NCBI RefSeq assembly: GCF_016801865.2 | Contig: NC_068939.1 | Coordinates: 147,476,715-147,540,714, forward strand | From: Culex pipiens pallens | Taxonomy: Eukaryota; Arthropoda; Insecta; Diptera; Culicidae | Length of the DNA stretch: 64,000 bases | Direction of reading: 5' to 3' | In this document: positions 33,653 to 46,179 of the stretch, piece after piece | How positions within the stretch are numbered: the stretch's first letter is position 1 | Layout: every line of letters begins with the position of its first letter | Notes under the pieces: model-generated | Told to the model about the DNA's origin: nothing | Seen by the model: only the letters and a program-made list of their open reading frames with translations | Database searches by the model: none | Made by a program: the position numbers and the translations under genes

Positions 33653-34022
33653 TCAGCTAATAAAATGAAATAATTCTCGATTAAATTTTCAAAAGGCCCT
33701 ATCTGCATAGGAAACCCATGAGGGATAGGTTGTTTTAAAAATTTAATCTAGAATTGTTCGAATATTGAGTGACACTAAGATAATGTCTCACCAAAAGTGG
33801 TCTAGTAAACAAATTAAAAAATGGAAATTGATTTTGTTAAATCATTTTTGGTTATGGCACAAAAAAAAAAAAAATAATGCGAGAAATGATTTACAGGTAC
33901 GGTTGGTTTGTGATCTTGTGATTTGATGATAGCATTTAAACACAAAATCTCGGTTTGGATAGCAAAATATTCTATCAGCCACTTCGATCCCCAGCACTGA
34001 TTAATCAGCTTTCTTCGCTTCA
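33653..34022. other. AT-rich sequence, no feature seen
   Basis: Lies between two transposons. No ORF or repeat end was recognised. Confidence 0.4.
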
Positions 34023-34600
34023 GGGGTTACATACATGTAGATCGGCAAAAATGTCAAGCATTTCGACGGTAACATTTCAAAAGGCATCATGTACATTTTG
34101 ACACTTTCTGGGTTATTGCATATTCTAAAAGTATTCTAATAAGCTACCTCTCCACCAAAAATGAGCAAAAGTTACTTCAGTAAACTACATGAACCTCGTG
34201 ACGAAAAAAAAGCATCATGAAAAAAGCGCCATGTACATTCGGCGAAAAAAAAACGAATCATAACAAAGCGTCCCTCTCAATGACAGCAGGGTGATATAGA
34301 CGTTGGTGATTTCAAAAGAAGTTATGTTTGTTTTTCTCAAATAAAATTACGGAAATAATGTTTTTATTGAATTTGAATGATCAAGTTTCAATAAAAGCAA
34401 CGTTTTTCATCGTTTGTTATCATTAGAACATCTTATTTTGCTTTTATATTAAAATGGGAATTGAAAATGGATGCTCAACATTCAAATGCGTTTTTCTCAA
34501 TAAGGATGGTGTGTACATGATGCTTTTTGAAATTTTGGCATCGATTTGTAAAAGCACAAATTTAAACTTTTTAAAAATCTGTTTTCAGTGGAATTGAATA
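34023..34600. mobile_element. piggyBac-type P1 copy with nested insertion
   Basis: The left end GGGGTTACATACATGTAGATC follows TTCA (probably a mutated TTAA). P1 sequence continues to about 34058 and seems to resume near 34550 with AAAAGCACAAATTTAAAC and AAAATCTGTTTTCAG. The insert between is bounded by mirrored AAAAGGCATCATGTACATT and TGTACATGATGCTTTTTG. The right P1 end is absent. Confidence 0.6.
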
Positions 34601-34657
34601 AAACTGTTTTAACTATTAACAGTCAGGCAACTATGCCAGAAAAGTACCCGTAGACTA

Positions 34658-34967
34658 CTAAGCCCCGTTTTAGCGTTACATGGATTTTCAACAAGCTGTA
34701 ACTTGGTGAAAATTGCATGAAATATCAACTTCATATATACCATTGGTATTTTGGGTCATTTTAAGATGTGCTCTGGGCCCTCGAATTCCATGTAACACTG
34801 TTTTTTTGGCCCCTCCCCCCGGGGACCCACCCCCTAAACCACCATATTAAATATTTTTATATTAAAGTTGATTAATTTTCGAATCAAATGGTATATATGA
34901 AGTTGATATTTCATGTAATTTTCACCAAGCTTGTTGAAAATCCATGTAACGCTAAAACGGGGCTTAG
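34658..34967. mobile_element. TA-flanked palindromic MITE with 85-bp TIRs
   Basis: CTAAGCCCCGTTTTAGCGTT at the left is mirrored by AACGCTAAAACGGGGCTTAG at the right, with arms matching for about 85 bp (AAATATCAACTTCATATATA in both). Flanking TA is present on both sides. The GC-rich centre holds CCCCTCCCCCCGGGG. The 67-codon ORF overlapping the right arm is not credible. Confidence 0.85.
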
Positions 34968-35099
34968 TAACTTGACAGTTAACAAAATAAATTTAATATC
35001 ATTTGGTTGTACTATTGCCTATTTTTGGTACTATTTACAATGTACAATGATTTTTTTTTTTCATTTTACTGGAAAGCTGCGTACATTTTGAAAAATTTA

Positions 35100-36540
35100 T
35101 AACATTAAAATCAATGGTCTGGTTCGTTTTAGAATTCAATAAACCAGCCGTTGCACTGTTTTGCCACCTAACCTGCTCTAGGTTGACCTAGAACGAGAGT
35201 TCGTTGACAGAGGCCCCCCGTCACAACCTGACCAACCAAACGTCCAGCCACGCTATCGTAGGTTTGGTATCGCACTTCGCGGTCAGTCAATGCGCAAAAC
35301 CCCACACAGCCCGGTGATGGTGGTGGTGGTGGTGCAGTACTTGGCGGTTCACGATGACAAACGGCCAGTCCGGTGGTTCCGTGGGTGGGTGACTGTGTGC
35401 GGTTTGAGGTGTACAACATGACAGAGCTCCGACGACCTGCCTCGGTTGAGCCAAGCCACGATGGTGGAATGCTCGCTTGTCGCAAATGTCATTAGTTTGA
35501 AAAGTTTCAAATAAATCTTTTACCCTGTAAAATTTTCTAACCTTAAGGTTTGTTTACCAATTTCATTTTCTTTCCATTTCACGCCAAGAGCCCACGAAGG
35601 TGACAATCTGTCAACGGCGACGGTCATTGCCAGCGAGGAGGGTTCGATGGCCTGGCCACGGGAATGTGTCTGATCTGAGTGGTCCATTGTTGAGCAGGTC
35701 CCGTATAGTGTTCTGGGCATTATCGTAGTGCCGACATCCACAGCAGTGTGTAGTATGCGGTGTCAAGTGTGTGAGTTTGTTTATGATCGTGGCGCACGCA
35801 CACACACAAACACACTCGCAAACTGGAGTTATGGTGAGGCGGCCCAAAGTTTTAGTAATATTCCAGGCGGTGGCGATAAATCAGCCCGGAAATGTTGTCA
35901 ACATCAATAAATTCTGCCGACTGGCCTATATTTTCATTTTGACGCGCTATCTCCGCTGGACCACAACATATCAATCGACCCTCCACGGCACGGCAATGTC
36001 AACGTTGTTGTGCGTAAATCTCTTCTGGAAGCTGAACTGTTCCAGTAAATATTTGCCAGGATTGTGCCCAGTATGAACTGTCAATAATCCGAAACATAAA
36101 TTACCTGAAATGACACTTTCCGTGGAAACCCCACACTCGATTATTGGAACATAAACGAAGTGAGCTATTAATAATTGGATATGAATAAGTGGGACAGACA
36201 ACCAGCCGTGCAAATTCGTTACACAATTTGGATATGCATGAACGTTTTTATCCGGATTTGAGCGCCGTATTGAAAATCGTTAAATCCTTTTTCCTGGAAA
36301 ATTGTAAAATAATGCTGAATATTGCCATGAATGTATTGCTTCGAAAATCAAAGTTCGATTATATTTCCAATAGCACGATTCAGCAAAGTTTGAATCACCC
36401 AATTTATTTATTTTTTCTTCTCGGAAAAGAAAGAAAATTTGAAAAGTTCAAAATTGATCCGAAAAATCAGGGGCTTTTGCATATTTTTTCAAAAAACTTC
36501 AAAATTTCAATGGAAATTTAACTGCAATCAGCTAAAACCA
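35100..36540. other. Largest GC-rich single-copy island
   Basis: 35160-36130 is the longest stretch here with near-balanced composition and no detectable repeats except (GGT)n at about 35319-35336 and ACACACAC near 35800. ORFs of up to 110 codons are found in several overlapping frames. None has a recognisable domain or a defensible exon structure. Confidence 0.4.
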
Positions 36541-36544
36541 ATTT

Positions 36545-37512
36545 AAAAAACCCGATTTAATCCCACCTGGGGTGAGATAGAGCCTTTCTTACTAAAGAAT
36601 ATAACAATAGTAGAACTTCTTCTTTAAATTCATAACAACGACTTTGTTTATTTATAACGTCAGTACAAAATAAAGTCTTATGATGAAAGCAAAGTATTAT
36701 AAATGATATGCTTTCCAAAAGAAATAAAAAACGCATTTTTCACCAAAAGAGGTACACACCAATTTCTCATTACTGAATGCAGTTAAATTTACTGCAATCT
36801 GTACTACTGAAATTTTCAGTAAACGAAAACTTGCTGAAATTTCAGAAAACTTTGACAGCTCAATACAAATTTCAACTGATGTTCAGCGAAAAACTAACTG
36901 AAAATGTCAGTAGTGCAGTTTTCAGTAAATATTAACTGAAAACGAACATCAGAATTTGCTGTGTAGAAAGCCATTGGCGTCGCCAGCATTGAAAACTTTG
37001 AAAACGATATAAACGATGAAGAGCTTTGAAAGCTGCTATTGGAATCCAATGAACCCTGTTAAATAAACTTACGAAATCGCGAAAAAAAATGAAGTCTACT
37101 TTTAGGCGATTTAAGGAGCACACGGGAAACAAATTGATTGTAGCCGGATGAATGTCCTAAGTCACAAAAGTTTTTGCATAAACATTGGAAAGTTATGCAA
37201 AAACGGACACGGCAAAAGAAACCGAAAAGCTACGATATCTTACATGTTGTAGGAAACATCGGTAGACAAGCTACTACAAAACGAGTATAAGTCGAGCCAT
37301 AAAATATATGCGCCAGCATTCTCGCGCCAGTGTTCGAAGCTCAACTTGACAACTTGTCGACTTGGCGACGAAGCGTCGAAAATCGATGCAGTGTGATTTT
37401 TTGGCGATTTTTCCGATAAAAATTCATGCTGAATCGACATATTTACGAAGATGAAAATGACGTCCAGCCTTAAAGTAAAACCTATACCTTTCTTTAGTAA
37501 GAAAGGCAAAAC
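36545..37512. mobile_element. MITE with GCCTTTCTTACTAAAG ends
   Basis: The left AATCCCACCTGGGGTGAGAT and GCCTTTCTTACTAAAG face CTTTAGTAAGAAAGGC at about 37492-37507. The left end resembles the CTTAATCCACCT ends of elements A1-A4, suggesting a related family but without the 164-bp repeats. It is interrupted at 36753-36965. Confidence 0.7.
36753..36965. mobile_element. Nested short MITE with TACACA ends
   Basis: TACACACCAATTTCTCATT at the left and AGAATTTGCTGTGTA at the right are imperfect inverted ends, 213 bp apart, lying inside the MITE at 36545. The interior repeats CTGAAATTTCAG and TTTTCAGTAAA-like motifs. Confidence 0.6.
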
Positions 37513-38496
37513 ATTCCTCTGCGTTTAGAATTATTATTAGCACGTTTGGGTTTATTCAAAAACCTTTAAAATTTTTGAAAATTTTCGATGTTTACTATCG
37601 CAAAAAGTTTTTTTTTTGCTAAAATTTTTGTTTTCGTCAAATCATTTTTTTTTAAACTAATGATTGCAAAACAACTGAACTACTGTCAAATGCATTTTAA
37701 AGTATCTCAAGAAGAAGTTTTCATGAAATTTTGAAAAGTTAAAATATTTAGTTAATTATAATTAAGAAAATGTTGCTGAAAAGCATTATTTAAATCTTCT
37801 CAAAGTGTTATGATTTTCTCAAAGAACACGATTTCGAATCGAAAAACGGAATGCATTTTCGGAATTTTTGGACAATTTTCCCCTAGGAGAAATACAATAT
37901 GGTTGTAAATAATACATATAATGTGTTTTTGAAACAAAATTCAAAACAAACTCCAGATTTACAGGCATTTTCAGTTGATTAAATTGCATATCAAATGTGA
38001 AAATGCTGGAAAATGTTTGCTTCGAATTCAGTTTTAAATGCAATATTGATCGATAATTTTATAACAAAACTAGTTTTAAGGAATTTCAGGCAAAATTCTG
38101 TCTTTTTAACAATTTTACCTAAGATTTATATGTATTTGGTTAAAAAGCTTATGAACCTAGGTAACTAAATATAAACATTGTTTTTTTTTTTTCCTTGAAA
38201 ACTATATTAGCAACCTTAGTGATAATACATTTGCCGTAAACATAAAGTTTGAACACCTTTATCTGATTTTAACAAGAAAAACGATGACTATCAAAGTCAC
38301 CCCAGAATTCAAACTAAGATTTTTTAACGTAACTATTTTTTTTAAATACTATTGAATTTTTTTTAAATGATGTATGGACCTTATGTGGCCTACCCCAGTA
38401 CATATTTAAAAATTAATAATCTTAAGACAAACCTTACCAGTTGGAACATATTCCAAAAATAAATTGAAATCCTATCAAAGTCACCCCGGTTTACGG
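37513..38496. mobile_element. Family Z MITE, copy 1 (left end not found)
   Basis: The right end CAAAGTCACCCCGGTTTACGG is followed by TA. The interior matches the copy at 48990 (CAAGAAGAAGTTTTCAT, GACAATTTTCC, then TCAAAGTCACCCC repeated inside). The left terminus is missing or too diverged. Confidence 0.65.
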
Positions 38497-39300
38497 TACT
38501 AAATTTATAGATTAAAATATTGGTATCAAACGCAGCAAAATTTGGATGCTTTTTCACTTATTAGACTTTTTTTAAGTTTATGTTTTCACAAAATACCGTA
38601 TTTTACGAAAGCACTTAAAAAAATCAAAATTTGCATTATGGATATCAAACAAAGCGAATTTTTTCATGCTTTTTCACCTTTTTAATGCTTTTTTTTGAAA
38701 ATACACATGCGTTTTCGCTTAATTAGATTTTTTTTAAACTAAAACTTTCAAAGAAAGTTCGTTTGATACCCATATTTAAAAATATGAAAATTTGAGTAAT
38801 TTCGGATTTTGTGAACAGTTCAGTATATTCATAAAAAGACTCTGATAATTTGAAATGCATTACAAATTTATTTTCGTTTGATACCCATAGTGCAAGTTTT
38901 GAAAATTTTGGGTTATTTTTGAAAAAAATACGGTATTTTTTCAACATTTTAGTTCTTAACAGAAAAAACTCTAATAAAGTGAAAACGTATAAACAAAACT
39001 CGCTTCGTTTGATACTTATATTGCAATTCTTGGGAATTTGGGTATTTTCGAAAAAAAAAACAGTATTTTGGTAGTTTTCAACAAAAAAAACTCAAAAAAG
39101 TGAAAACGCAGACAAAATTTTGCTTCGTTTGAACCCATATTGCAAATTTTGAATTTTTTTTAGTATTTTCGAAATATACGACATTTTGTGAAAATTTTAG
39201 TAGTTTCGTTTCGTTTGATACCTGTATTGCAAATTATGAAAATTTGAGTACCTTCGAAATAAATTATATGATGTATTTTGTGAACAATTTAGAGAATTTA
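38497..39300. repeat. Tandem repeats with GTTTGATACCCAT motif
   Basis: GGTATCAAACGC or its inverse GTTTGATACCCAT recurs at about 38533, 38642, 38759, 38877, 39008, 39128 and 39214, roughly every 85-130 bp. The first two are in one orientation and the others in the opposite one. The same motif drives the interior of the pogo-like element at 31386, so this may be an end-less relative. Confidence 0.6.
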
Positions 39301-39578
39301 TACTGAGAAACCTGAATTAATTTCAATTTTCAATTCGGTTTTATTGGTGAATTATCAATAAACAATAAGTTCTTTTGGAATACATAACAGAGTTTTGGAG
39401 TTCCTTTCAGCTGTGTGTTACATCATAATTCATTTTGGAACAATTGTTGCTTGTAGCTAAAGGGTTACCGAAAGAAAGAAAAAGTTAAGAAAAAAACTTA
39501 CTAAAATTGACTTGAATTAATTAATATTCGCCCGATGTTATTTTCTGTAGATAAGTTACCAAAACAATATAAAGTTAA

Positions 39579-40194
39579 CCCTCTACTGCCCAATTCTTTT
39601 TTTCGAAAATTTTAATTTTTCTCTTGTTCAGGAGATTATGTTGAGCAACTTTTGTTCTACGAAAAACTTTACTTCTCTTGTTTTATATTTTTCTTGTTTG
39701 ATTTTTAGTTTTTTTTTTATTTGCATTTATCATGTTTAATTTATGTTTGTTTTTGGCAGTATTTGGCCTATTTTACCTCCATTAGATTTTGCCTATCTAA
39801 TTTTTCATGTTTTTACAGTCACTTTTCAATTTTTTATTTGTTTTTCACATTATCTGCTATAGAATGGCACCACTATCATTTAAATTGTAAAAAAAAAAAC
39901 ATGCGTAGAGGCATATTCTGGGACGCTACAAAAAATACTGCATACTTCATTTAACTTAAAATATAGTAAATGTTAGTAAAAACACAGCCAAATTTGACCC
40001 TTGAAAAATTACACTTTTTAAAACATTGGCAAATAACATAAAACAATTCAAACTTCCAACCCAAAGATTTTCTAAAATTTGAAGAGTTCTTCTTTCCAAT
40101 GCTTTTTAAAGATCGAAAATTGGTTGAAGAATGGATTATTGGCGTTTTTTTTTAGATCGAAGCCCGTCTAAAGGCGGGGTTGGGTTGTAGAGGG
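39579..40194. mobile_element. piggyBac-type MITE, family P2, copy 1
   Basis: Starts CCCTCTACTGCCCAATTC after TTAA (39575-39578) and ends GGGTTGGGTTGTAGAGGG followed by TCAA, one change from TTAA. Its neighbour copy at 51428 has intact TTAA on both sides and matches along its whole length. 616 bp, no transposase. Confidence 0.85.
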
Positions 40195-40289
40195 TCAAAT
40201 AGTCGTAAATTTGTAAAAATCAAGATCCAGTTAAAAAAATGTCTTCTCCTGAAATTTGTAATCAAATTAATACTTACAGTCACAAAACT

Positions 40290-41030
40290 TTCCGCCTTTT
40301 ATTCGCACAAATCAGCTCTGAATACCAAACTAGCAAAACTTTATTTTATCGTTTCTAACCCACGAGGCATTGCCCGGGAGTCGTCGTTCCTCATCTGGCC
40401 CTCTCCGGCTTCACATCCAGAACTCGCCAGCTTCCGGTGCGAGTGGGTGGCAGCAAAAGGTGAGGACAAAGTTACTCCTTTAATAGTGGCACCTTAGTGC
40501 CACTTCCGGGGCTCTCCTAACAAACTGCCTGTAGAGCAGTGCAGCACTCTTTTTCCACGTGCTCCTGGGCGTAACTTTTTCTAGGAGCCGCACATTTGAA
40601 AGTTTAATGGATTTCGCAGCATGGTTAAAAATATGGAAATAAGTACCTGGCTGGTGGTGTACTTCACACAATACAGTACTAGTACATTTTCTCTGCTCTA
40701 CAACGGGAGTACGAGTTTCCCGTTTGCCATACAGCTGAAACTGGGCGAGTATATTTATGGCGGTACGAATAACTACTGACTGTTTCGAAGTTGCTAGCAA
40801 ATCCAGAATGCAAATAAGCGCGGAATAGTTGGTGGTTTTGTTGAAATAACACTGACGAGGGAAAAGTTGTTTCATATTTTGGTTTCTGGACGAGCACGTA
40901 TGGAATATTTCTACAGGTATGCTTTTTAGAGTCGAATTGTGATCAACTTTGCGCAAAAATGCGTTACTATCAACATACCAAATACAACGGAATGTTTTGA
41001 GTTGGCTTCCCATTAACATTAAAATTAAAC
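40290..41030. other. Single-copy island
   Basis: Balanced composition without repeat ends. Contains the longest ORF of the window outside repeats (minus strand, described separately). Confidence 0.4.
40480..41019 (-). CDS. Unrecognised 179-codon ORF
   Basis: The longest ORF outside tandem repeats. I do not recognise it. The residue mix is protein-like (charged, cysteines and aromatic residues dispersed) but I see no signal peptide, no membrane segment and no catalytic motif. The ATG context (TTAATGTTAATG) is not distinctive, and a second shorter ORF overlaps it in another frame. It could be a decayed or single-exon gene, or chance in a GC-balanced stretch, where an ORF of this size is not very rare. 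No polyadenylation or promoter signal could be tied to it. Confidence 0.15.
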   Translation of the reverse strand: MLMGSQLKTFRCIWYVDSNAFLRKVDHNSTLKSIPVEIFHTCSSRNQNMKQLFPRQCYFNKTTNYSALICILDLLATSKQSVVIRTAINILAQFQLYGKRETRTPVVEQRKCTSTVLCEVHHQPGTYFHIFNHAAKSIKLSNVRLLEKVTPRSTWKKSAALLYRQFVRRAPEVALRCHY

Positions 41031-41278
41031 TTTCATTTGGAATTCATGTTTGCGATTTGACAAAATAAAAAATATTAAGAAATCAGTTTTTGAAAATCGT
41101 CCTTATTTGTGCCCATTTTAGAAAAATAATTAAAGAGCTGAGCAAATTTCTTACATTTTGCTCATTTAAACTTGGATATTTTGGTCTGATTTACAACAAG
41201 GGCCAAATATTCATTAATACGATTTTAATGTAGAAAATCGGACACTTTATCCCAATTTGATTTAAGATCAGTCATCCC

Positions 41279-41827
41279 ACATATTCTGAACACCCACAAA
41301 GGACCTTTATTTGGACATTTTCTTGCTATTTCACTAGTAAAAGTAGTACTTTTAAAACAAAAAACTGCATCTCAAGACTATTTTAAACACTGCCTCCAAA
41401 TTGCCTGTTCCATAATTGTGGGATGTAATTGTGGCTTCCACAATTGTAGAACACCTGAATTTAACTAATATTTTCACAAAAAAAGTTATCAGACCATTCA
41501 TAAAACATAACTATGCTTGAGTTTCTTTGGTTTCAGTGCGTGAAGTCATTATTTTGTAAAATATATGTACTCATGGAGAAAACCAAAGATTGTTTACATC
41601 CGTAAGAAAAAAGTGTTCCGAATTTGTGGATTTCAAGGGTCAAAGTTTTTCTCTAAAAATGAGATATAAATGTTAATATATGCAGTTGTTTGATACAGCA
41701 TTCGAAAGATCGCAAGAAAAGCTTTCAAATGAAGGTAAAAGCGAATCGTTAAGTTCAATTATCGATTTTCTATGATTTTTTCAACATTGGCCGATCTGTT
41801 AACTTTTCCGAATATGAGGGATGACTG
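41279..41827. mobile_element. TA-type MITE with CAGTCATCCC ends
   Basis: CAGTCATCCCACATATTC at the left faces GAATATGAGGGATGACTG at the right. TA follows the right end; the left flank is diverged. 549 bp. The terminal CAG fits Tc1/mariner/pogo elements. Confidence 0.7.
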
Positions 41828-43330
41828 TACTTTTTGATTGATAATTTCAAGAAACTTTGAAAAAAATAAGTCTTCAAAATGTTTTAATTTTTTAAATTAT
41901 AGCTGGGTAATGATTTGTTGCTTATTTTGCATTTACAATTTAGTATTCTAAAAACACCTGAAAAAATAGAAAATATTTTTTTGTGTTTTTGTAAATCTTA
42001 TTTTAGTTACAATAAGAAATTTTAAAAATAATAATAATTCAACATTCACAGTGTAGTCCTCATTCATACCAACAACTTTGCCGAATACACAAAATCAATC
42101 AAAGAGTCCTTGAAAAGGTTCAGATTTTTCATTTTTCATACAACATTTTATGTGGACTGCTGAGCAATTCTCCGCCAAAACTGGAAATGGATTTTATTTA
42201 TATTTGTTGATTTGGTCTAACTTTGTGGAGTCCTTTCCTTTGTTTAAAGATGCCATTTTGTGTTCATTGTTTTACTAATACTTATAAAAATGGTACGTAA
42301 ATGTTCGAAAATCTGAAACTTTTAATGGAAATCTCTGATCGATTTGGTCTCTTCGGCAAAGTTGTAGGTAATGATGAGGACTTTTCTGAAAAAAATAATA
42401 TGTTCAGGGAAAATATTCTTTGCCGATTTTTCCATAATATTTTTTATATGTTGGAAAAAAAACAGAAACATTATTTTTGTTTGAGAAATAGTGCCCATGA
42501 TTGTCGATTCCTGAATTATTATTTTTTTAGAACAAGTCAGAAAATTTTAAAAATGAATTTCCTGATGATTAAACCTCTGTTTGCTGAAATACAGCAAATA
42601 AAATAAAAAGTAACAAGAAAGTTTTTAAATTAAAAGTTGAAAAAAAATGCCAATATCTCAACAACTATTGGTTCAATTATCAATGTTATGAATTGAAACT
42701 ACTGTGAAATTTTGTTATCGTTCTTTTTTTAATTTTGGAATCAAGACTAACCTTTCAAAAGAGCTAAACATTCCTGATCACGCACATTTTTAAAGTAAAA
42801 AAAAATTCTGGAAATGTCCAAAAAATTTCACAAGTGTTTCCCATCGAAAAGTTGAACGTTAGTTGCTGATATATTAACATTAGAAAATGGTGAAATGATT
42901 GGATGAGACTTAAAAAACTTAATTTTCTTGTTTTTTTTTTCTTTTATTTGCTGTTTTTCAGCAACCAGAGGTCTAATTTTCTCTTCGGCATTTTTATTTG
43001 GAAATTTTCTGAACTTTTTGAAAAAAAAAAATCAGGAATGGACAATCATGCGCAGCAGTTAAAAAATTGAAAAATGGCAATTTTTCAGTTCAAATTAAAC
43101 TAAAAGTGGCAATATTTTCAAAACGGTGCGCTTAATCAAAATATCTGTAGAGTACTTTTTGATTGCAAATTGGATTATACATAATTTTTTTTTTACTCAA
43201 ATTTCTATTTTTTCCAAAAAATACCATGTTTGAAAAGAAAAACGTAACTTGGCGGCAAATTTTTGTCCATACTTTTCTTTAGCTAAAAGTTGCGGTTTTT
43301 TGTTTTGTCTCCTAAAACATATCAAAAAAC
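41828..43330. repeat. AT-rich tract with family X fragments
   Basis: 42060-42130 (CCAACAACTTTGCCGAATAC) and 42330-42385 (TCGATTTGGTCTCTTCGGCA) are X-type motifs in opposite orientation. The rest resembles the X interior by composition (repeated notes of ATTTTTTC). The 101-codon ORF at 42301 starts within an X arm and is not credible. Confidence 0.45.
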
Positions 43331-44769
43331 TAACTTAATCCACCTACGTGGTTGATGCCTTCCTCACTTTTTTACCAACAATGGGTAATATGAGTGGTTT
43401 GGACACATATTTCAGCTATTTTTTTTTTAGATCCAGAAAAATACGTAAACACATATAACTTCAGTAATCATAACTCAAGACAAGGTTGCCAGATCAACAA
43501 TGTTGTGAGCTCGTTAGAAAGGTTTTTCGATTACCTAACCAACGATGGGTCAGATCATGGATCCGGACATGGTTTACATACATTTAAGTGGGATCCGGCT
43601 TCAAAAAAGTGAATTAATATCAATTAAGTGGACATATCTCGAGACAGGGTTGCCAGATCTTCAATGTTTTGGACTCGTTGGAAAGGGTTTTCGATTACCT
43701 AATCAACGATGGGTCAGATCATCGATCCGAACATCGTTTACATACATTTAAGTGGGATCCGGCTTCAAAAAAGTGCATCAATATCACTTAAGTGAACATA
43801 TCTCGAGACAGGGTTGCCAGATCTTCAATGTTTTGGACTCGTTTTAAAGATCTTTGATAACCTAATCAACGATGGGACGGATGGTGGATTCGGACATAGT
43901 TTACATACATTTAAGTGGGATCCGGCTTCAAAAAAGTGCATCAATATCACTTAAGTGGCCATATCTCGAGACAGGGTTGCCAGATCTTCAATGTTTTAGT
44001 CTCGTTGGAAAGGTTTTTTGATAACCTAACCAACGATGGGTCGGATGGTGGATTCGGACATAGTTTACATACATTTAAGTGGGATCCGGCTTCAAAAAAG
44101 TGCATCAATATCACTTATGTGGCCATATCTCGAGGCAGGGTTGCCAGATCTTCAATGTTTTGGACTCGTTGGAAAGGTCTTTTGATTACCTAACCAACGA
44201 TGGGTTGGATGGTGGATTCGGACATAGTTTACATACATTTAAGTGGGATCCGGCTTCAAAAAAGTGCATCAATATCACTTATGTGGCCATATCTCGAGGC
44301 AGGGTTGCCAGATCTTCAATGTTTTGGACTCGTTGGAAAGGTCTTTTGATTACCTAACCAACGATGGGTTGGATGATGGATCCGGACATAGTTTTCATGC
44401 ATATAAGTGAGATCCGGATAAATGTGAAAACACATTTTTATATATAACTTTTGAACTACTTATCGAAACTTCAAACAATTCAATAGCGATGTATGGGACT
44501 CTAAACCAAGTCGAATGCAACCGGTTTGATCAAAATCGGTCTAGCCAGTGCTGAGAAAACTTGGCAAGAATTTTGAACACATACATACATACACACTCAC
44601 ACACATACACACACACACATACACACACACACACATACACACACACAGACATTTGTTCAGTTTTCAATTCTGAGTCAATAGGTATACATGAATATAGGTC
44701 TATGAGCTGTTTTTCAAAAGTTCAATTTTCGAGCAGGATTATAGCCTTACCTCAGTAAGGAAGGCAAAA
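43331..44769. mobile_element. Element A1, long MITE-like repeat with 164-bp units
   Basis: Starts TAACTTAATCCACCTACGTG and GCCTTCCTCAC, and ends TTACCTCAGTAAGGAAGGCAAA, with the two GCCTTCCT-type motifs inverted. The interior has five to six tandem units of about 164 bp, each with GGGTTGCCAGATCTTCAATG and ACATTTAAGTGGGATCCGGC. Then a unique tail with a CA/ACAT microsatellite (44577-44648) and GACATTTGTTCAGTTTTC. ORFs of 65-92 codons repeat with the unit and are by-products. Confidence 0.85.
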
Positions 44770-44783
44770 TTAAAAAAAAAAAC

Positions 44784-46176
44784 TAACTTAATCCACCTAT
44801 GTGGTTGTTGCCTTCCTCACTTTTTACCAACATTTGGTGATGTGATGGGTTTGGACACAAATTCTATCTATCTTCTATATATATACAAAATTTCGACGGT
44901 TTTGTTCGAACGCGAATCAATTCAACACGGAACGTCCGATCGAGGTGCTGGATTTTTTTTGAAAAGGTCCAATAAACCAATGTTTCAGTTTTTGCTTTTT
45001 GGATGTTTTTAATACCTCTGACTCAAGGCGGTTTCAAAAACAACCAAAAATCAAAATACTTGAAATTTGGTTTATTGGACCTTTTCAAAAAAAACTCCAG
45101 AATCAAGTTTTGATCGCAGGAGGCTGAATAAGCAAAAAAGTCAAAAACGTCAACAAACGAAAAAAGGCAGAACGAAGTTTGTCAGGTAAGGCTTGTTTCT
45201 CAATAAAGAAATACAAAAATGTCACTTAAGTAGTCATAACTTGAGACAGGGTTGCCAGATCTTCAATGTTTTGGACTCATTGGAAAGGTCTTTTGATTAC
45301 CTATCCAACGATGGGTTGAATGATGGATCCGGACATAGTTAACATAGATTTAAGTGAGATCCGGCATCAAAAAAGTACATAAATATCACTTAAGTGGTCA
45401 TAACATGAGACATAGTTGCCAGATCTTCAATGTATTGGACTCATTAGAAAGGTCTTTTGATAACCTATCCAACGATGGGTTGAATGATGGATCCGGACAC
45501 AGTTTACATACATTTAAGTGAGATCCGGCTGCAAAAAAGTACATAAATATCACTTAAGTGGTCATAACTCGAGACAGGGTTGCCAGATCTTCAATGTTTT
45601 GGACTCATTGGAAAGGTCTTTTGATTACCTACCCAACGATGGGTTGGATAATGGATCCGGACATAGTTTACATACATTTAAGTGAGATCCGGCATCAAAA
45701 AAGTACATAAATATCACTTAAGTGATCATAACATGAGACAGGGTTGCCAGATCTTCAATGTTTTGGACTCATTGGAAAGGTCTTTCGATTACCTATCCAA
45801 CGATGGGTCGGGTTATGGGTTGGACATAGTTTACATGCATTTTTGTGAGATCCGATTCGCAACTCTGACACTTTTTTATACTTAACTTTTGAACTACTTA
45901 TCGGATCTTCAAACAATTCAATAGTGCAGTATGGGGCACCAAACCGGATCGAATGCAACTTATTTGACTCAAATCGGATCAGCCAGTGCCGAGAAAACTT
46001 GGCAAGAATTTTGAGCACCAAGGGGAATACGCACACACATACACACACACACACACAGACATTTGTTCAGTTTTCGATTCTGAGTCGATAGGTATACATG
46101 AATATAGGTCTACGAGCTGTTTTTCAAAAGTTCATTTTTCGAGCAGGATTATAGCCTTACCTCAGTTAGGAAGGCA
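44784..46176. mobile_element. Element A2, same family, with nested insertion
   Basis: Starts TAACTTAATCCACCTATGTG only about 15 bp after A1 and ends TTACCTCAGTTAGGAAGGCA. It has four to five 164-bp units and a CA microsatellite tail at about 46030-46058. An insertion at 44873 to about 45200 separates its start from its first unit. Confidence 0.85.
44873..45200 (+). mobile_element. Helitron/Helentron-like insertion in A2
   Basis: Begins TTCTATATATATACAAAA and CGAACGCGAATC, a start that resembles Helentron-associated short elements, and finishes near CGAAGTTTGTCAGGTAAGGC. Within it, AAAAGGTCCAATAAACCA (44961) and TGGTTTATTGGACCTTTTC (45067) are inverted repeats. No protein. The class is inferred from the start motif only; the right limit is approximate. 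Confidence 0.45.
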
Positions 46177-46179
46177 ATA

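Noticed and set aside
43394..45885. Repeated ORFs of 67-92 codons ending in similar peptides
   Set aside because: They repeat with the 164-bp unit of element family A and differ in frame between units.
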